Source: Nitrospirota bacterium
GTDB taxonomy: Bacteria > Nitrospirota > Thermodesulfovibrionia > UBA6902
NCBI GenBank assembly: GCA_016207885.1
Contig: JACQZE010000004.1
Location: forward strand, 175,652 to 239,651
Direction of reading: 5' to 3'
Length of the DNA stretch: 64,000 nt
Each line of letters begins with the position of its first letter. Within the stretch, counting starts at the first letter, position 1. Below, piece after piece: positions 34,495-43,221 of this stretch. Below the pieces are notes generated by a model. That model did no database searches, had not been told where the DNA came from, and was given only the letters and a program-made list of their open reading frames with translations. The position numbers and the translations under genes are program-made.

Positions 34495-37400
34495 ATGCCG
34501 GAGATAAAAGAAAAACATGACCCGGTCTTTGACCTGCCTGAGATAGATATCTTAAGGAAAGTCAGTCAGATCATCAGTTCCACTTCTGACCTCAACAATC
34601 TTCTGGGCATAATAGCGCAAACAATAGCAAACACATTTAATAATGACCTGTGTTCGATCGGTCTCATCAAACCGGGGACGCGTTTTGTCTGCGTTGAAGC
34701 TACAAATCATGCCGAGAACAAACCAACTACATCATTCTGCCTGACCGCTGACAATAACAGGATCATCGAAAAGATCATGACAGAGCAGCAGCCTCTGGTA
34801 ATACCTGATATAAGAAATGAGCCTGATATTAAAGTCCTCCTGAGGCCCGGGGGAGATATGTACCTTTCTCTCATAGCGATCCCGATAATGAGGGATTCCA
34901 AAGTAGAGGGGATCCTTATGCTTCAGAACAGGGCCGCCTGTTCTTACAGCATGGAAAAGATCAGCCTCCTTACCATTATTTCGCACAATCTTAACGTCGC
35001 TTTAAAGAATGCCGAGCTATATGAAAATGTCAAAACCCAATTTGACGAGTTGAAGGTGATCCATGAAATCGGCAAGGCGATAACATCGATCCTGGATATA
35101 GATGAGCTTCTGCCGTATATATGCAGGGAGGTATCACATCTCTTCAGCGCAAAAGGCTGTATCATCAGGCTTATTGAAGGTGAATTGCTTAATATAAAGG
35201 CCTCTTACGGATTGCCTGAAGAGATAAAGCAGGAGATGTCTCTGCGCCTCGGCAACGGCATAGCAGGACATGTTGCCCTGACCGGCGAACCGATGATAGT
35301 AGACAACGCCCGTCAGATGCCTGAAAACCTGCGTGTGCCGGGGATAGAAGCAACCTCTGTGCTTTGCGTCCCGCTGATCGTCGGCAAAAACATCATTGGA
35401 ACCCTGGGGCTTTACAACAAAAAAACCGAGTGGGGGCCGGCGACTTTTACAGAAGAAGAGTTAGGCAGGCTGGTGACATTCGCCTCTGCCTCATCTGTCG
35501 CGATTGAGAACGCGAGGCTGTACAGGAAAGAGCTCGAAAGAGAGAATGATATGCTGAGCCTTTACCTTGAGGTCACCCAGACAAAAGACTATCTTAAAAG
35601 CCTTATAGACAACTCGCCCGACGCCATTGTCATTTCAGACATCAACGGCATAATCACATCATGGAACAAGGGGGCTGAAAAGATATATTTATATACCGAA
35701 GATGAAGCATTGGGGAAATTCCTTCCCATGGTCCCTGAATTCCTTGCGGAAGAGGAAAAGAGCAACATAAAGAAGATCCTTCAGAAGCAGACATTGAGCG
35801 ACATAGAAACAATAAGGCAAAAAAAGAACGGAGAGTTCATAGAGGTCAGCCTTACGCTCTCACCGGTGCTCGACTCATACGGAAACATCACCGGCATAAG
35901 CGGGATCTCCAGGGATATATCCGAGAAGAAAAGAGTTGAAAAAGAATTAATAAAAAAGAATAGCGAGCTCTCAAGACTGTTCATAATGAGCTCTGCCGTA
36001 AAAAGCACTGTCAAACTGGAGAAACTTGGGAAGATGGTCCTCTCAGCCGTCACAATGAGCGACGGCCTGGGATTCAACAGGGCCATCCTCTTCCTTATCG
36101 ACAAAGAAAAAAATTCCCTAAAGGGAGAAATGGGCGTAGGCCCTGCAAGTTTTGATGAGGCCAGGGAGATATGGCAATCCCTGAGCGGCAAGAGCCTTGA
36201 AAATATTATCACCGAGATCGACAGCGATATCCAGCCTAAAGAATCAGCTTTTGACAGGCAGTGCCGGAGTTTTATTATTGACCTTGACAAGGATTCTGTC
36301 TTCAGCCGCTGCATAAAGAAGAAGATCTACTGCAATGTTACAGACCCTGAGGCTGAAACCCGATCCTCCCCGGAGATGATCCGGCAGCTGATGACAAGGG
36401 CGTTTGGCGTGATACCTCTGCTTTCAGGAGGCGACGCCATAGGCATGATATGGGTTGACAATCTATTTTCAGGAAAGCAGATCAAAGATGACGACCTTCA
36501 GTCATTGATGATATTTACCAGCCACATCGTCTCAGCTATAGAAAATGCAAGGCTGTTTGAAAATGTCTCGCTTGCAAGGGCTGAACTCAAGAATATTTTT
36601 GAATCAATAACTGACATGGTCTATTTTACTGATAAGGACTGCGTTATAAGACGAATAAACCAGGCGGTAATAAATAAACTGGGGAAGAGCGAAGAGGAAA
36701 TTATAGGCCAAAAATGCTTCGAGATGTTTCACGGGAAAGAGGAACACAGCCTCTTTTGTCCGCATATTAAAACCATGACCTCGCATGAGCCGTCTATCGA
36801 GGAGATCGACGACCCGTACCTTGGCGGAACCTTTGTGATATCAAGCTCCCCCATTTTTGACTCATCAGGGACGTATGCCGGGACAGTGCATGTCGCCCGT
36901 GATATCACAGAGCTTAATACACTTAGGGATAAAGTCACCTCTTCAGAAAGAATGGCGGCTCTTGGGGAACTGGCTGCAAAGGTCGCGCATGAAATAAGGA
37001 ATCCGCTTGTCTCGGTAGGCGGCTTCGCAAGAAGGCTGCTGAGCAGCACCGGGGGCGAGGCGCATGAGTTTGCGAATATCATAGTAAATGAGGTCACCAG
37101 GCTTGAATATATACTGAAGGAGATACTGGGATTTGTTAAAGGCCCTGTAGTAACAAAAAGCAGCATGGATATAAATTCAGTATTAAAAGAGACTATAGAT
37201 TTCATCAAACCTCAGGTCAATGAAAACGGGAATGAGATCATTGATCTTCTTTCAGAGACTCCCATGATGGTAGTTATGGACAAGAACGGCATAAAAGAAG
37301 CGATGCTGAACATTATTACTAACGCAAATAATGCGACTGAAAACGGGACCATCACAATAAGAACATGCTGTAATAACAATGAAGCTCTGATCGAGATTTC

Positions 37401-37635
37401 AGATTCAGGATGCGGGATCAGGCCTGAAGAACTCAATCATATATTCAATCCTTTCTATACAACAAGGCCTGACGGCACAGGGTTAGGCCTTTCGGTAACA
37501 AATAAAATAATCCGGGAACATAACGGAAGGATAGAGGTTGAAAGCCATTTCCATGGCTCCGGTGAAACAGATGGGGAAAAAGGATCCGCTTTCAGGGTAT
37601 ATTTCCCATTAGATATGGGCCATACTGATCATTAA
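34495..37635 (+). CDS. Multi-GAF/PAS sensor histidine kinase
   Basis: A 1046-aa cytoplasmic kinase with no membrane segments. Domain order is GAF (about 20-165), GAF (about 190-345), PAS (about 366-480), a third GAF-like region (about 490-690), PAS (about 700-815), HisKA with phospho-acceptor His832 in KVAHEIRNPLVSVGG, and an HATPase domain with GCGIRPEEL and GTGLGLSV. The second PAS has a Cys/His patch (C741 in KCFEMFHG, H746, C755, H757), resembling the small PAS protein made with glgC. It is adjacent to glgA and to a response regulator 52 bp downstream. It may sense redox or a metal. Confidence 0.9.
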   Translation: MPEIKEKHDPVFDLPEIDILRKVSQIISSTSDLNNLLGIIAQTIANTFNNDLCSIGLIKPGTRFVCVEATNHAENKPTTSFCLTADNNRIIEKIMTEQQPLVIPDIRNEPDIKVLLRPGGDMYLSLIAIPIMRDSKVEGILMLQNRAACSYSMEKISLLTIISHNLNVALKNAELYENVKTQFDELKVIHEIGKAITSILDIDELLPYICREVSHLFSAKGCIIRLIEGELLNIKASYGLPEEIKQEMSLRLGNGIAGHVALTGEPMIVDNARQMPENLRVPGIEATSVLCVPLIVGKNIIGTLGLYNKKTEWGPATFTEEELGRLVTFASASSVAIENARLYRKELERENDMLSLYLEVTQTKDYLKSLIDNSPDAIVISDINGIITSWNKGAEKIYLYTEDEALGKFLPMVPEFLAEEEKSNIKKILQKQTLSDIETIRQKKNGEFIEVSLTLSPVLDSYGNITGISGISRDISEKKRVEKELIKKNSELSRLFIMSSAVKSTVKLEKLGKMVLSAVTMSDGLGFNRAILFLIDKEKNSLKGEMGVGPASFDEAREIWQSLSGKSLENIITEIDSDIQPKESAFDRQCRSFIIDLDKDSVFSRCIKKKIYCNVTDPEAETRSSPEMIRQLMTRAFGVIPLLSGGDAIGMIWVDNLFSGKQIKDDDLQSLMIFTSHIVSAIENARLFENVSLARAELKNIFESITDMVYFTDKDCVIRRINQAVINKLGKSEEEIIGQKCFEMFHGKEEHSLFCPHIKTMTSHEPSIEEIDDPYLGGTFVISSSPIFDSSGTYAGTVHVARDITELNTLRDKVTSSERMAALGELAAKVAHEIRNPLVSVGGFARRLLSSTGGEAHEFANIIVNEVTRLEYILKEILGFVKGPVVTKSSMDINSVLKETIDFIKPQVNENGNEIIDLLSETPMMVVMDKNGIKEAMLNIITNANNATENGTITIRTCCNNNEALIEISDSGCGIRPEELNHIFNPFYTTRPDGTGLGLSVTNKIIREHNGRIEVESHFHGSGETDGEKGSAFRVYFPLDMGHTDH

Positions 37636-37687
37636 GGGACATAATTAACAGCTGAATATAAATTAACATTTTAAGAGGGGGAGAGGC

Positions 37688-38038
37688 ATGAAGATTTTAA
37701 TTGTTGATGATGATATAAATATCAGGCGCCTTTATAAACTGGAGTTTGAAGAAGACGGCTATGAAGTCATTGTGGCGGATACGGGAGCAAACGGCCTGAA
37801 GTTGTTTGAAACAGAAAAACCCGACATAGTGACCCTGGACATCCTTATGCCTGACATCGACGGGATAAATCTTTTAAGGAAGATGAAAGAGATAAATCCC
37901 AAGACTCCCATTATCATGTCAACAGCCTATGATTACAGAGATGACTTTGCGCTTTGGGCATCTGAAGCATATATTGTCAAATCAGCGGATCTTGATGAAC
38001 TGAAGAGCACCATAAAAAAACTCCTTCACAAAGATTAA
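37688..38038 (+). CDS. Single-domain response regulator
   Basis: A 116-aa receiver domain: DDD near residues 7-9, phospho-acceptor Asp51 in VTLDILMPD, Thr/Ser in MSTAY near 79 and Lys98 in IVKSAD. There is no output domain, so it works by protein contacts or in a phosphorelay, presumably with the kinase just upstream. A good GGGGGAGAGG ribosome site precedes the ATG. Confidence 0.93.
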   Translation: MKILIVDDDINIRRLYKLEFEEDGYEVIVADTGANGLKLFETEKPDIVTLDILMPDIDGINLLRKMKEINPKTPIIMSTAYDYRDDFALWASEAYIVKSADLDELKSTIKKLLHKD

Positions 38039-38185
38039 AGCCTGTATTTGCGTATGATGCGCAATGAAATATTGATTTTTTTACAGGGGCGGCCAGGCTT
38101 CAGGTTTACAAAACAAGCCGTAATCAAGTATATTTTAAAGCTGGATAACTTGTATTCTTTCTTTTTATTGAACAAGTAATGTTAT

Positions 38186-38278
38186 GGAGAGGTGGCCGAG
38201 TAGGTCGAAGGCAGCCGCCTGCTAAGCGGTTGTGGGGGTAACACCCCACCCAGGGTTCGAATCCCTGCCTCTCCGCCA
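38186..38278 (+). tRNA. tRNA-Ser(GCT)
   Basis: A 93-nt class II tRNA. Acceptor GGAGAGG pairs with CCTCTCC, with discriminator G and encoded CCA. The anticodon loop CTGCTAAG gives GCT. It has a long variable arm (GTGGGGGTAACACCCCAC) and a T arm with GGTTCGAATCC. Confidence 0.97.
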
Positions 38279-38311
38279 TTATTTCAACTATTAAAACAAA
38301 GGAGCTTTGCC

Positions 38312-38848
38312 ATGAAAAAAATAATCATACTAATCATTGCGGCAGCATTTATCGTTTCAGTTACAGCCTGCCAGAAGAAAAAAGAAGAGGCCGCGAAACC
38401 TGAGGCCGGATCTTCAGGGCCGATAATTGCAGACCAGTCATCAACCCCTGTAGAAAAGAATGCAATCCCTAAAGAGTTTCAGGTCGTTGTTCCCGGCCCT
38501 GTAAAGAGCGGCTGGACAGATGTCGTGCTGATCCTTCAAGACAGGAAAATGGGTAAAGAGAAGGAGTATAAGGTCAGGATAGGAGAGAAGCTTAATGTGC
38601 CGGACTCAGACCTTGTGGTGCAGGTAGGCCCGTTTTTACCGGATCTTACAATTGCCGGCAGTGTCATCACTTCCGCTTCAAATGAAGCTAAAAACCCTTC
38701 AGTAGGAATAGTGGTTTATGAAAAAGGATCTCAGATATTCCCTCAGCAGGGGAAGGAATGGGGATGGCTCTATGCCAATCTGCCTGAAATTCATGCGTTA
38801 GAACACGAGCGTTTTGGATTGATCCTGAAAGAAGGCGTAAAAAAATAG
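38312..38848 (+). CDS. Lipoprotein with DUF2155-like domain
   Basis: A 178-aa protein. A lipoprotein signal ends in the lipobox VTAC (Cys20), then a Lys/Glu-rich linker. Residues about 65-178 match DUF2155: a basic-patterned strand YKVRIGEKLNV, then GWLYANLPEIHALEHERFGL near the end, similar to the WLFA...P.....EH..Y ending of that family. Function is unknown. It is presumably anchored in a membrane facing the periplasm. It sits alone between two tRNA genes. Confidence 0.75.
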   Translation: MKKIIILIIAAAFIVSVTACQKKKEEAAKPEAGSSGPIIADQSSTPVEKNAIPKEFQVVVPGPVKSGWTDVVLILQDRKMGKEKEYKVRIGEKLNVPDSDLVVQVGPFLPDLTIAGSVITSASNEAKNPSVGIVVYEKGSQIFPQQGKEWGWLYANLPEIHALEHERFGLILKEGVKK

Positions 38849-38866
38849 GCCTGAACAATATCAAAT

Positions 38867-38943
38867 GCGCCCATAGCTCAATTGGATAGAGTGTCTGACT
38901 ACGGATCAGAAGGTTGGGGGTTCAACTCCTCCTGGGCGCACCA
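38867..38943 (+). tRNA. tRNA-Arg(ACG)
   Basis: A 77-nt class I tRNA. Acceptor GCGCCCA/TGGGCGC, discriminator A, encoded CCA. The anticodon loop CTACGGA gives ACG, read as ICG after A34 deamination. The tadA gene for that enzyme lies 1.1 kb downstream. Confidence 0.97.
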
Positions 38944-38988
38944 TCTTTCCTGCCTGCCTAAGAAAAAGACCTGAATAAATAAGATGAG

Positions 38989-39312
38989 TTAAGCCTCTTT
39001 ATCACTATCCCTTCTGTCGCAATGCCTTTTTTCCTCACCCGAAAAAACATTCGGATTGTCATAGGTCGCTTTCCTTATCATGAACATCTTTTTCAGCATG
39101 TACCCTATTGCTATCCATGTTAAAGCAAAACTGACAAAGATCAACCCTGTTATAAACTGGACATAATCAAAAACCGCATGCACAGTCTCCGGCGCTTCCG
39201 CATGGATGACCTGAAATACATTGATCATCATTGAACTGCTGTTAGGCCCCATAAGAGCGTATGTGCCAATCATTAAGAATAGCACCGCTGAAAAATTCAA
39301 TAACCAACGCAT
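38989..39312 (-). CDS. Small two-helix membrane protein
   Basis: A 107-aa protein with hydrophobic helices at about residues 4-21 and 52-74, then a charged C-terminal tail (EEKRHCDRRDSDKEA). A loop of about 30 residues between them contains a predicted amphipathic stretch. I do not recognise the family. It is separated by 38 bp from the lipoprotein gene upstream on the same strand. Possibly both act at the envelope. Confidence 0.6.
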   Translation of the reverse strand: MRWLLNFSAVLFLMIGTYALMGPNSSSMMINVFQVIHAEAPETVHAVFDYVQFITGLIFVSFALTWIAIGYMLKKMFMIRKATYDNPNVFSGEEKRHCDRRDSDKEA

Positions 39313-39350
39313 GTTTACTGCCTCCTTTTCTTAAAGTTTATTGCTGGTGC

Positions 39351-39956
39351 TTATTCAGGTTTCACCGAGTCGCCGACAGATATCTCTTCTTTTTTTGATA
39401 CTACCATCGCCTCAGATGAATTGGTATCCACTTTAATGGCCTTGCCAGAAGCTATCTTTCTGCCCCCCTTATAAATCCCGAAAACATCCCCCGGTTTTAT
39501 CTTATCGCCGCTGCCGAGAGAGATTGAAATATTTATCCCGTCAACATAAGTCACAAGCCCCTCTTCTTCAACATGCGCGGGCGCAGCCGCCTTTGCCGTT
39601 ACAATCGACTCTATCAGATATATTCTCTTCGCCTGATCCTCTATCATCCTCTTGTTGTTGAATATCTCTTTCTGAAGTTCATTATTGTCTTTATCGTGAA
39701 GGCTCCTCAATTCTGCGATACCTGACTGCGCCCCGTCGCCTGCGCCCTTGATCTCAGACTCCAGTACCCGGCCCTCATTTTTGATCTCCTGCCTCAATTC
39801 CTGCCTTAATTCCTGTTTGGCCGCGTCAAGTTGTTCCCTGAACTCTGCCCTCAGTTCCATCTCTGACGCTTTCAACCTCGCCTCATCGATACCGGGAGTT
39901 GCGCAGCCTGATAAGATAACTGAAAGAAAAATCACTGTGACCCAACCGCTTCTCAT
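39351..39956 (-). CDS. Lipoprotein with coiled coil and C-terminal FlgT-like beta domain
   Basis: A 201-aa protein. The signal ends in the lipobox LSGC. Residues about 20-95 are strongly alpha-helical and charged (coiled coil). The C-terminus (about 125-201) is beta-rich: GLVTYVDGINISISLGSGDKIKPGDVFGIYKGGRKIASGKAIKVD. This resembles the SH3-like domain seen in FlgT or cell-surface lipoproteins. The start at 39956 is chosen because it gives a proper signal peptide and has GGAGG upstream; the longer frame to 40031 lacks that. Function is unknown. Confidence 0.65.
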   Translation of the reverse strand: MRSGWVTVIFLSVILSGCATPGIDEARLKASEMELRAEFREQLDAAKQELRQELRQEIKNEGRVLESEIKGAGDGAQSGIAELRSLHDKDNNELQKEIFNNKRMIEDQAKRIYLIESIVTAKAAAPAHVEEEGLVTYVDGINISISLGSGDKIKPGDVFGIYKGGRKIASGKAIKVDTNSSEAMVVSKKEEISVGDSVKPE

Positions 39957-40072
39957 ACGGCATAATCCTCCTCGATTGATAAAAAACAGAGCCCGGCGGT
40001 GCCATCGGCCGCCTGCATCTATATATATCATTATGCTACATTAATAGAGTCTCTTCAAGGAAACCTTTATTC

Positions 40073-40555
40073 ATGACCGAGCCGGACGAATATTACATGG
40101 GCCTTGCCCTAAAAGAAGCTGAAAAGGCCTTTGAGAAAGATGAGGTGCCTGTCGGCGCGGTTCTTGTAATAAATGACAGAATAATCGCCTCTGCTCATAA
40201 CCTTAGAGAAGCTGAAAACGACCCTACCGCGCATGCGGAACTGCTGGCGATAAAAGAAGGCGCGAGAACGAACAACGGATGGCGGCTTAACGAAGCAACG
40301 CTTTATGTGACAAAAGAGCCGTGTGTAATGTGCGCCGGGGCGATGATCAATGCTCGCCTGGGCAGGCTTGTTTACGGATGCAAGGATACGCGATACGGGG
40401 CATCCGGAAGCATCTACCATATAACAACAGACCCTGCGCTCAATCACCGCGTTGATGTAAGGCCGGGAGTTCTTGAAGAAGATTGCGGTGAAATGCTGAA
40501 AAGTTTTTTCCAAAAGTTGAGAGTCAGAAATCAGAAGTTTACAGTTAAAAGCTGA
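40073..40555 (+). CDS. tadA: tRNA(adenine34) deaminase TadA
   Basis: A 160-aa zinc deaminase making inosine at position 34 of tRNA-Arg(ACG). HAELLAI holds the zinc His and catalytic Glu, and PCVMCAGAM the two zinc Cys. The last about 10 residues (VRNQKFTVKS) come from AGTTAAAAGCTGAAAG-type spacer repeats and are probably not conserved. It lies close to serine tRNA genes, the SRP RNA and dnaX, an order also known from Firmicutes. Confidence 0.95.
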   Translation: MTEPDEYYMGLALKEAEKAFEKDEVPVGAVLVINDRIIASAHNLREAENDPTAHAELLAIKEGARTNNGWRLNEATLYVTKEPCVMCAGAMINARLGRLVYGCKDTRYGASGSIYHITTDPALNHRVDVRPGVLEEDCGEMLKSFFQKLRVRNQKFTVKS

Positions 40556-40571
40556 AAGTTATTGTTTTATT

Positions 40572-40661
40572 GGAGAGGTGCCAGAGCGGTTGAATGGGGC
40601 GGTCTCGAAAACCGTTGTGGGGGCAACCTCACCCAGGGTTCAAATCCCTGCCTCTCCGCCA
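40572..40661 (+). tRNA. tRNA-Ser(CGA)
   Basis: A 90-nt class II tRNA. Acceptor GGAGAGG/CCTCTCC, discriminator G, CCA encoded. Anticodon loop TCTCGAAAA gives CGA. Variable arm TTGTGGGGGCAACCTCAC. Confidence 0.97.
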
Positions 40662-40668
40662 TATTCGA

Positions 40669-40692
40669 GTTGAAAAGTTGAAAAGTTGAAAA
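40669..40692 (+). repeat. Tandem GTTGAAAA repeat, three perfect copies
   Basis: GTTGAAAA is repeated three times (40669-40676, 40677-40684, 40685-40692), just after tRNA-Ser(CGA). Related AGCTGAAAGTT motifs in both orientations follow through to 40921, in the spacers between tRNA genes and the SRP RNA. Confidence 0.8.
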
Positions 40693-40765
40693 TTAAAAGC
40701 TAAAAGGTATAAGGTATATAGCATTAATTAACCTTTCAGCTCTATACCATAAACCCTGTTTTATT

Positions 40766-40853
40766 GGAGAGGTGTCCGAGTGGCCGAAGGAGCACGCTTG
40801 GAAAGCGTGTGTACGGCAACGTACCGTGGGTTCGACTCCCACCCTCTCCGCCA
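40766..40853 (+). tRNA. tRNA-Ser(GGA)
   Basis: An 88-nt class II tRNA. Acceptor GGAGAGG/CCTCTCC, discriminator G, CCA encoded. Anticodon loop CTTGGAAAG gives GGA. Variable arm GTGTACGGCAACGTACC. It shares the TTTTATT leader with the preceding tRNA-Ser. Confidence 0.97.
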
Positions 40854-40946
40854 TAAAAGAGCGAAAAAGTTTAAGCTGACAGGTATAATATAAACAATAA
40901 CAAGACGTTAACTTTTCAGCTATTCACTATTATCGTTATTGATTTT

Positions 40947-41056
40947 GTCGGGTCTTCGGGCCCTGTGCAACAGCGTACTGTGAACCCCGCCAGGTCCGGA
41001 AGGAAGCAACGGTAAGCGGCTATTCTGTGTGCCGCAGGATCACCTGAAGGCCCGGC
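40947..41056 (+). ncRNA. ffs: Signal recognition particle RNA, small bacterial type
   Basis: A 110-nt hairpin RNA. The ends pair (GTCGGGTCTTC with GAAGGCCCGGC). The conserved domain IV tip is present: CCAGGTCCGGAAGGAAGCA, with GGAA tetraloop and the asymmetric loop bound by Ffh. It directs membrane proteins to the translocon. It is 56 bp before dnaX, as in several other bacteria. Confidence 0.95.
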
Positions 41057-41112
41057 ATTATTAACTGAAAGACCACAACCAACTCCTTGATTTTACATTT
41101 ATATTTAAAACT

Positions 41113-42774
41113 ATGAGTTATATAGTCCTCGCACGAAAATGGCGTCCGCAAAACTTTGAAGACCTTATCGGACAGGAGAATGTCGCAAAGACCTTTAAGA
41201 ATGCCATCCTGCAAGACAGGATCGTCCATGCGTATCTCTTCTCAGGCCCCAGAGGGATAGGAAAGACATCAAGCGCAAGGATCCTTTCCAAGGCCCTCAA
41301 CTGCACGAACCGGATTGAAGGCGAACCATGCGGCAAATGCGAAAACTGCAAAGCCATAACTTCAGGGGCATCGGTTGACGTATTTGAAATAGACGGCGCG
41401 TCAAACACAGGTGTAGACGATGTCAGAGACCTGAGAGACGGGATAAAGTATGCTCCCTCAAGCGGGAAATACAAGATATACATTATCGACGAAGTTCATA
41501 TGCTGAGCACCCAGGCATTTAATGCCCTCTTAAAGACGCTTGAAGAACCGCCGCCGCATGTAATATTCATATTCGCAACAACCGAAGCTAAAAAGATACC
41601 AGCAACCATTCTCTCACGGTGCCAGCACCATCTCTTCCGCAAGATACCTAAAGAGCGGATAAAGGCGCAGCTGAAAAATATCGTTGAGGCGGAAAAGATA
41701 AACATACAGGATACACCTCTGGATATGATAGCAAGGGCGGCAGACGGCAGCATGAGAGACGCGCTCACGCTGCTGGATCAGGCTGCTTCATTCAGCGACG
41801 ATGTATCAGAAAAAGACCTTCAGATGCTGCTCGGGCTGCCGGAGATGGATGTCATATCAGGCCTTTCCGAAGCCATTCTTGACGGCGACATAACCGCCAC
41901 CCTGTCAATAGTTAAAGACCAGACCGACAGAGGCTATGACCTCAGGTCTCTTACAAAAGAACTGCTTGAGCATTTCAGGAATCTTGCCATCGTTAAGGTG
42001 ACCCAGAATGCCGAAAATTTTCTCGACTTCAGTGAGGACGAGGTTAAAGTCCTCAGAAAGCAATCTGAAAAAGTCGGGATAGAGCCGCTTACATTGATAC
42101 TTACAGAACTGCTCAGGCTTGACGGAGAAGTGAAAAGCGCAATGAACCCCAGATACACGCTTGAGCTCGGCCTCCTCAGGATGTCGTTCGTAAAGGGAAT
42201 GACATCAATTGATGCCGTGATCAGGATGCTGAATGAGACGCCCGGCTCACAAGATACGGCAACAGAAGGAAGACCGGAAATAAAAACAGCGGCTCCCTCT
42301 GAAAAAAAAAGTGTAAAGACTGAAAGTCCCGATCTGGAATATAAAACCACGCTGCATGACAAGGTTCCTGCCGCTTCATACGAAACAGCATCGCTTGAGA
42401 AAGAAGGGCTCTGGAATAGCGTTGTTGAACACTTTGATGCTGAAGACCACACCCTTGCGTGCAAGCTCGCCGAGGCCAGGGCTGTGGATCTCACGGCAAA
42501 AGAGCTTGTGATAGGCTTTAACGGCGGGATGTCGCTGCTGTCAGACTCTATTAAAAAGAATTCATCAAGCATAGAAGCTATCTTGAAAAAACTTGCAGGG
42601 AAAAGACTGAAGCTGAGTATAGTGTCTCTTGCCGCAAAAAAGACTGATAATAAAACCGTCATGATAAAAGAGAATGTACTCTCCGAACCGCTGGTTCAGG
42701 ATGCCATGAAGATATTCAACAGCACGATACTGGAAGTAAAGTCACTCGAGAGTGAAAGTCCTGATGGAACATAA
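41113..42774 (+). CDS. dnaX: DNA polymerase III subunit tau (gamma by frameshift)
   Basis: A 553-aa clamp-loader ATPase. Walker A GPRGIGKTSSAR, zinc Cys cluster (CTNRIEGEPCGKCENC), DEVHML Walker B and the sensor region LSRCQHH are present. Domain III ends near residue 370. The following linker contains nine A in a row at 42302-42310, codons 397-400. A slip of one base in either direction leads to a stop within five codons, giving a gamma-like protein of about 400 aa. It is a tadA-tRNA-SRP-dnaX-ybaB-recR conserved block. Confidence 0.95.
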   Translation: MSYIVLARKWRPQNFEDLIGQENVAKTFKNAILQDRIVHAYLFSGPRGIGKTSSARILSKALNCTNRIEGEPCGKCENCKAITSGASVDVFEIDGASNTGVDDVRDLRDGIKYAPSSGKYKIYIIDEVHMLSTQAFNALLKTLEEPPPHVIFIFATTEAKKIPATILSRCQHHLFRKIPKERIKAQLKNIVEAEKINIQDTPLDMIARAADGSMRDALTLLDQAASFSDDVSEKDLQMLLGLPEMDVISGLSEAILDGDITATLSIVKDQTDRGYDLRSLTKELLEHFRNLAIVKVTQNAENFLDFSEDEVKVLRKQSEKVGIEPLTLILTELLRLDGEVKSAMNPRYTLELGLLRMSFVKGMTSIDAVIRMLNETPGSQDTATEGRPEIKTAAPSEKKSVKTESPDLEYKTTLHDKVPAASYETASLEKEGLWNSVVEHFDAEDHTLACKLAEARAVDLTAKELVIGFNGGMSLLSDSIKKNSSSIEAILKKLAGKRLKLSIVSLAAKKTDNKTVMIKENVLSEPLVQDAMKIFNSTILEVKSLESESPDGT

Positions 42775-42785
42775 TAATATATAAT

Positions 42786-42872
42786 TTCCCCTCTTAGGCA
42801 AAGAGGGGTCAGGGGAGATTTTAATATTAATTATAAAATCCCCCTAACTCCCCCTTTTACAAAGTGGGACAA
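42786..42872. repeat. Inverted repeat of G/C-tract type between dnaX and ybaB
   Basis: AAAGAGGGGTCAGGGGAGATTTTA pairs imperfectly with TAAAATCCCCCTAACTCCCCCTTT around a TATTAAT centre. The outer CCCCTCTT...AGAGGGG is a small hairpin. It resembles the CCCCCTT/AAGGGGG repeat that has inserted in hypB at 62234-62287. Confidence 0.7.
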
Positions 42873-42891
42873 TAGTAAACAGGAGGATACA

Positions 42892-43221
42892 ATGTCAAAG
42901 AAGATGCTTGGGGATATGATGAAGCAGGCGCAGAAGATGCAGCAGGAGATGGCAAGGATACAGGAAGAGGCAAAGAAGAAGACCGTTGAGGCCTCTGCAG
43001 GCGGCGGCATGGTTGTCGTGACAGCCAGCGGCGCAATGGAGATAGTCTCTGTCAAGATAGAGAAGGATGTGGTAAACCCTGATGATATAGAGATGCTTCA
43101 GGACCTTATAATCGCCGCCTCAAATGAGGCACTCCGCAGGGCGCAGCAGATGGTCAATGAAGATATGGGAAAACTGACCGGAGGAATGAAGCTCCCCGGC
43201 CTCGGAGATATATTCGGTTAA
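42892..43221 (+). CDS. ybaB: YbaB/EbfC nucleoid-associated protein
   Basis: A 109-aa DNA-binding protein. N-terminal helix MKQAQKMQQEMARIQEE, then the beta core EASAGGGMVVVTASGAMEIVSVKI, and the C-terminal GMKLPGLGDIFG. Its stop overlaps the recR start (TAATG), so the two are coupled. The dnaX-ybaB-recR order is widespread. Confidence 0.95.
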   Translation: MSKKMLGDMMKQAQKMQQEMARIQEEAKKKTVEASAGGGMVVVTASGAMEIVSVKIEKDVVNPDDIEMLQDLIIAASNEALRRAQQMVNEDMGKLTGGMKLPGLGDIFG

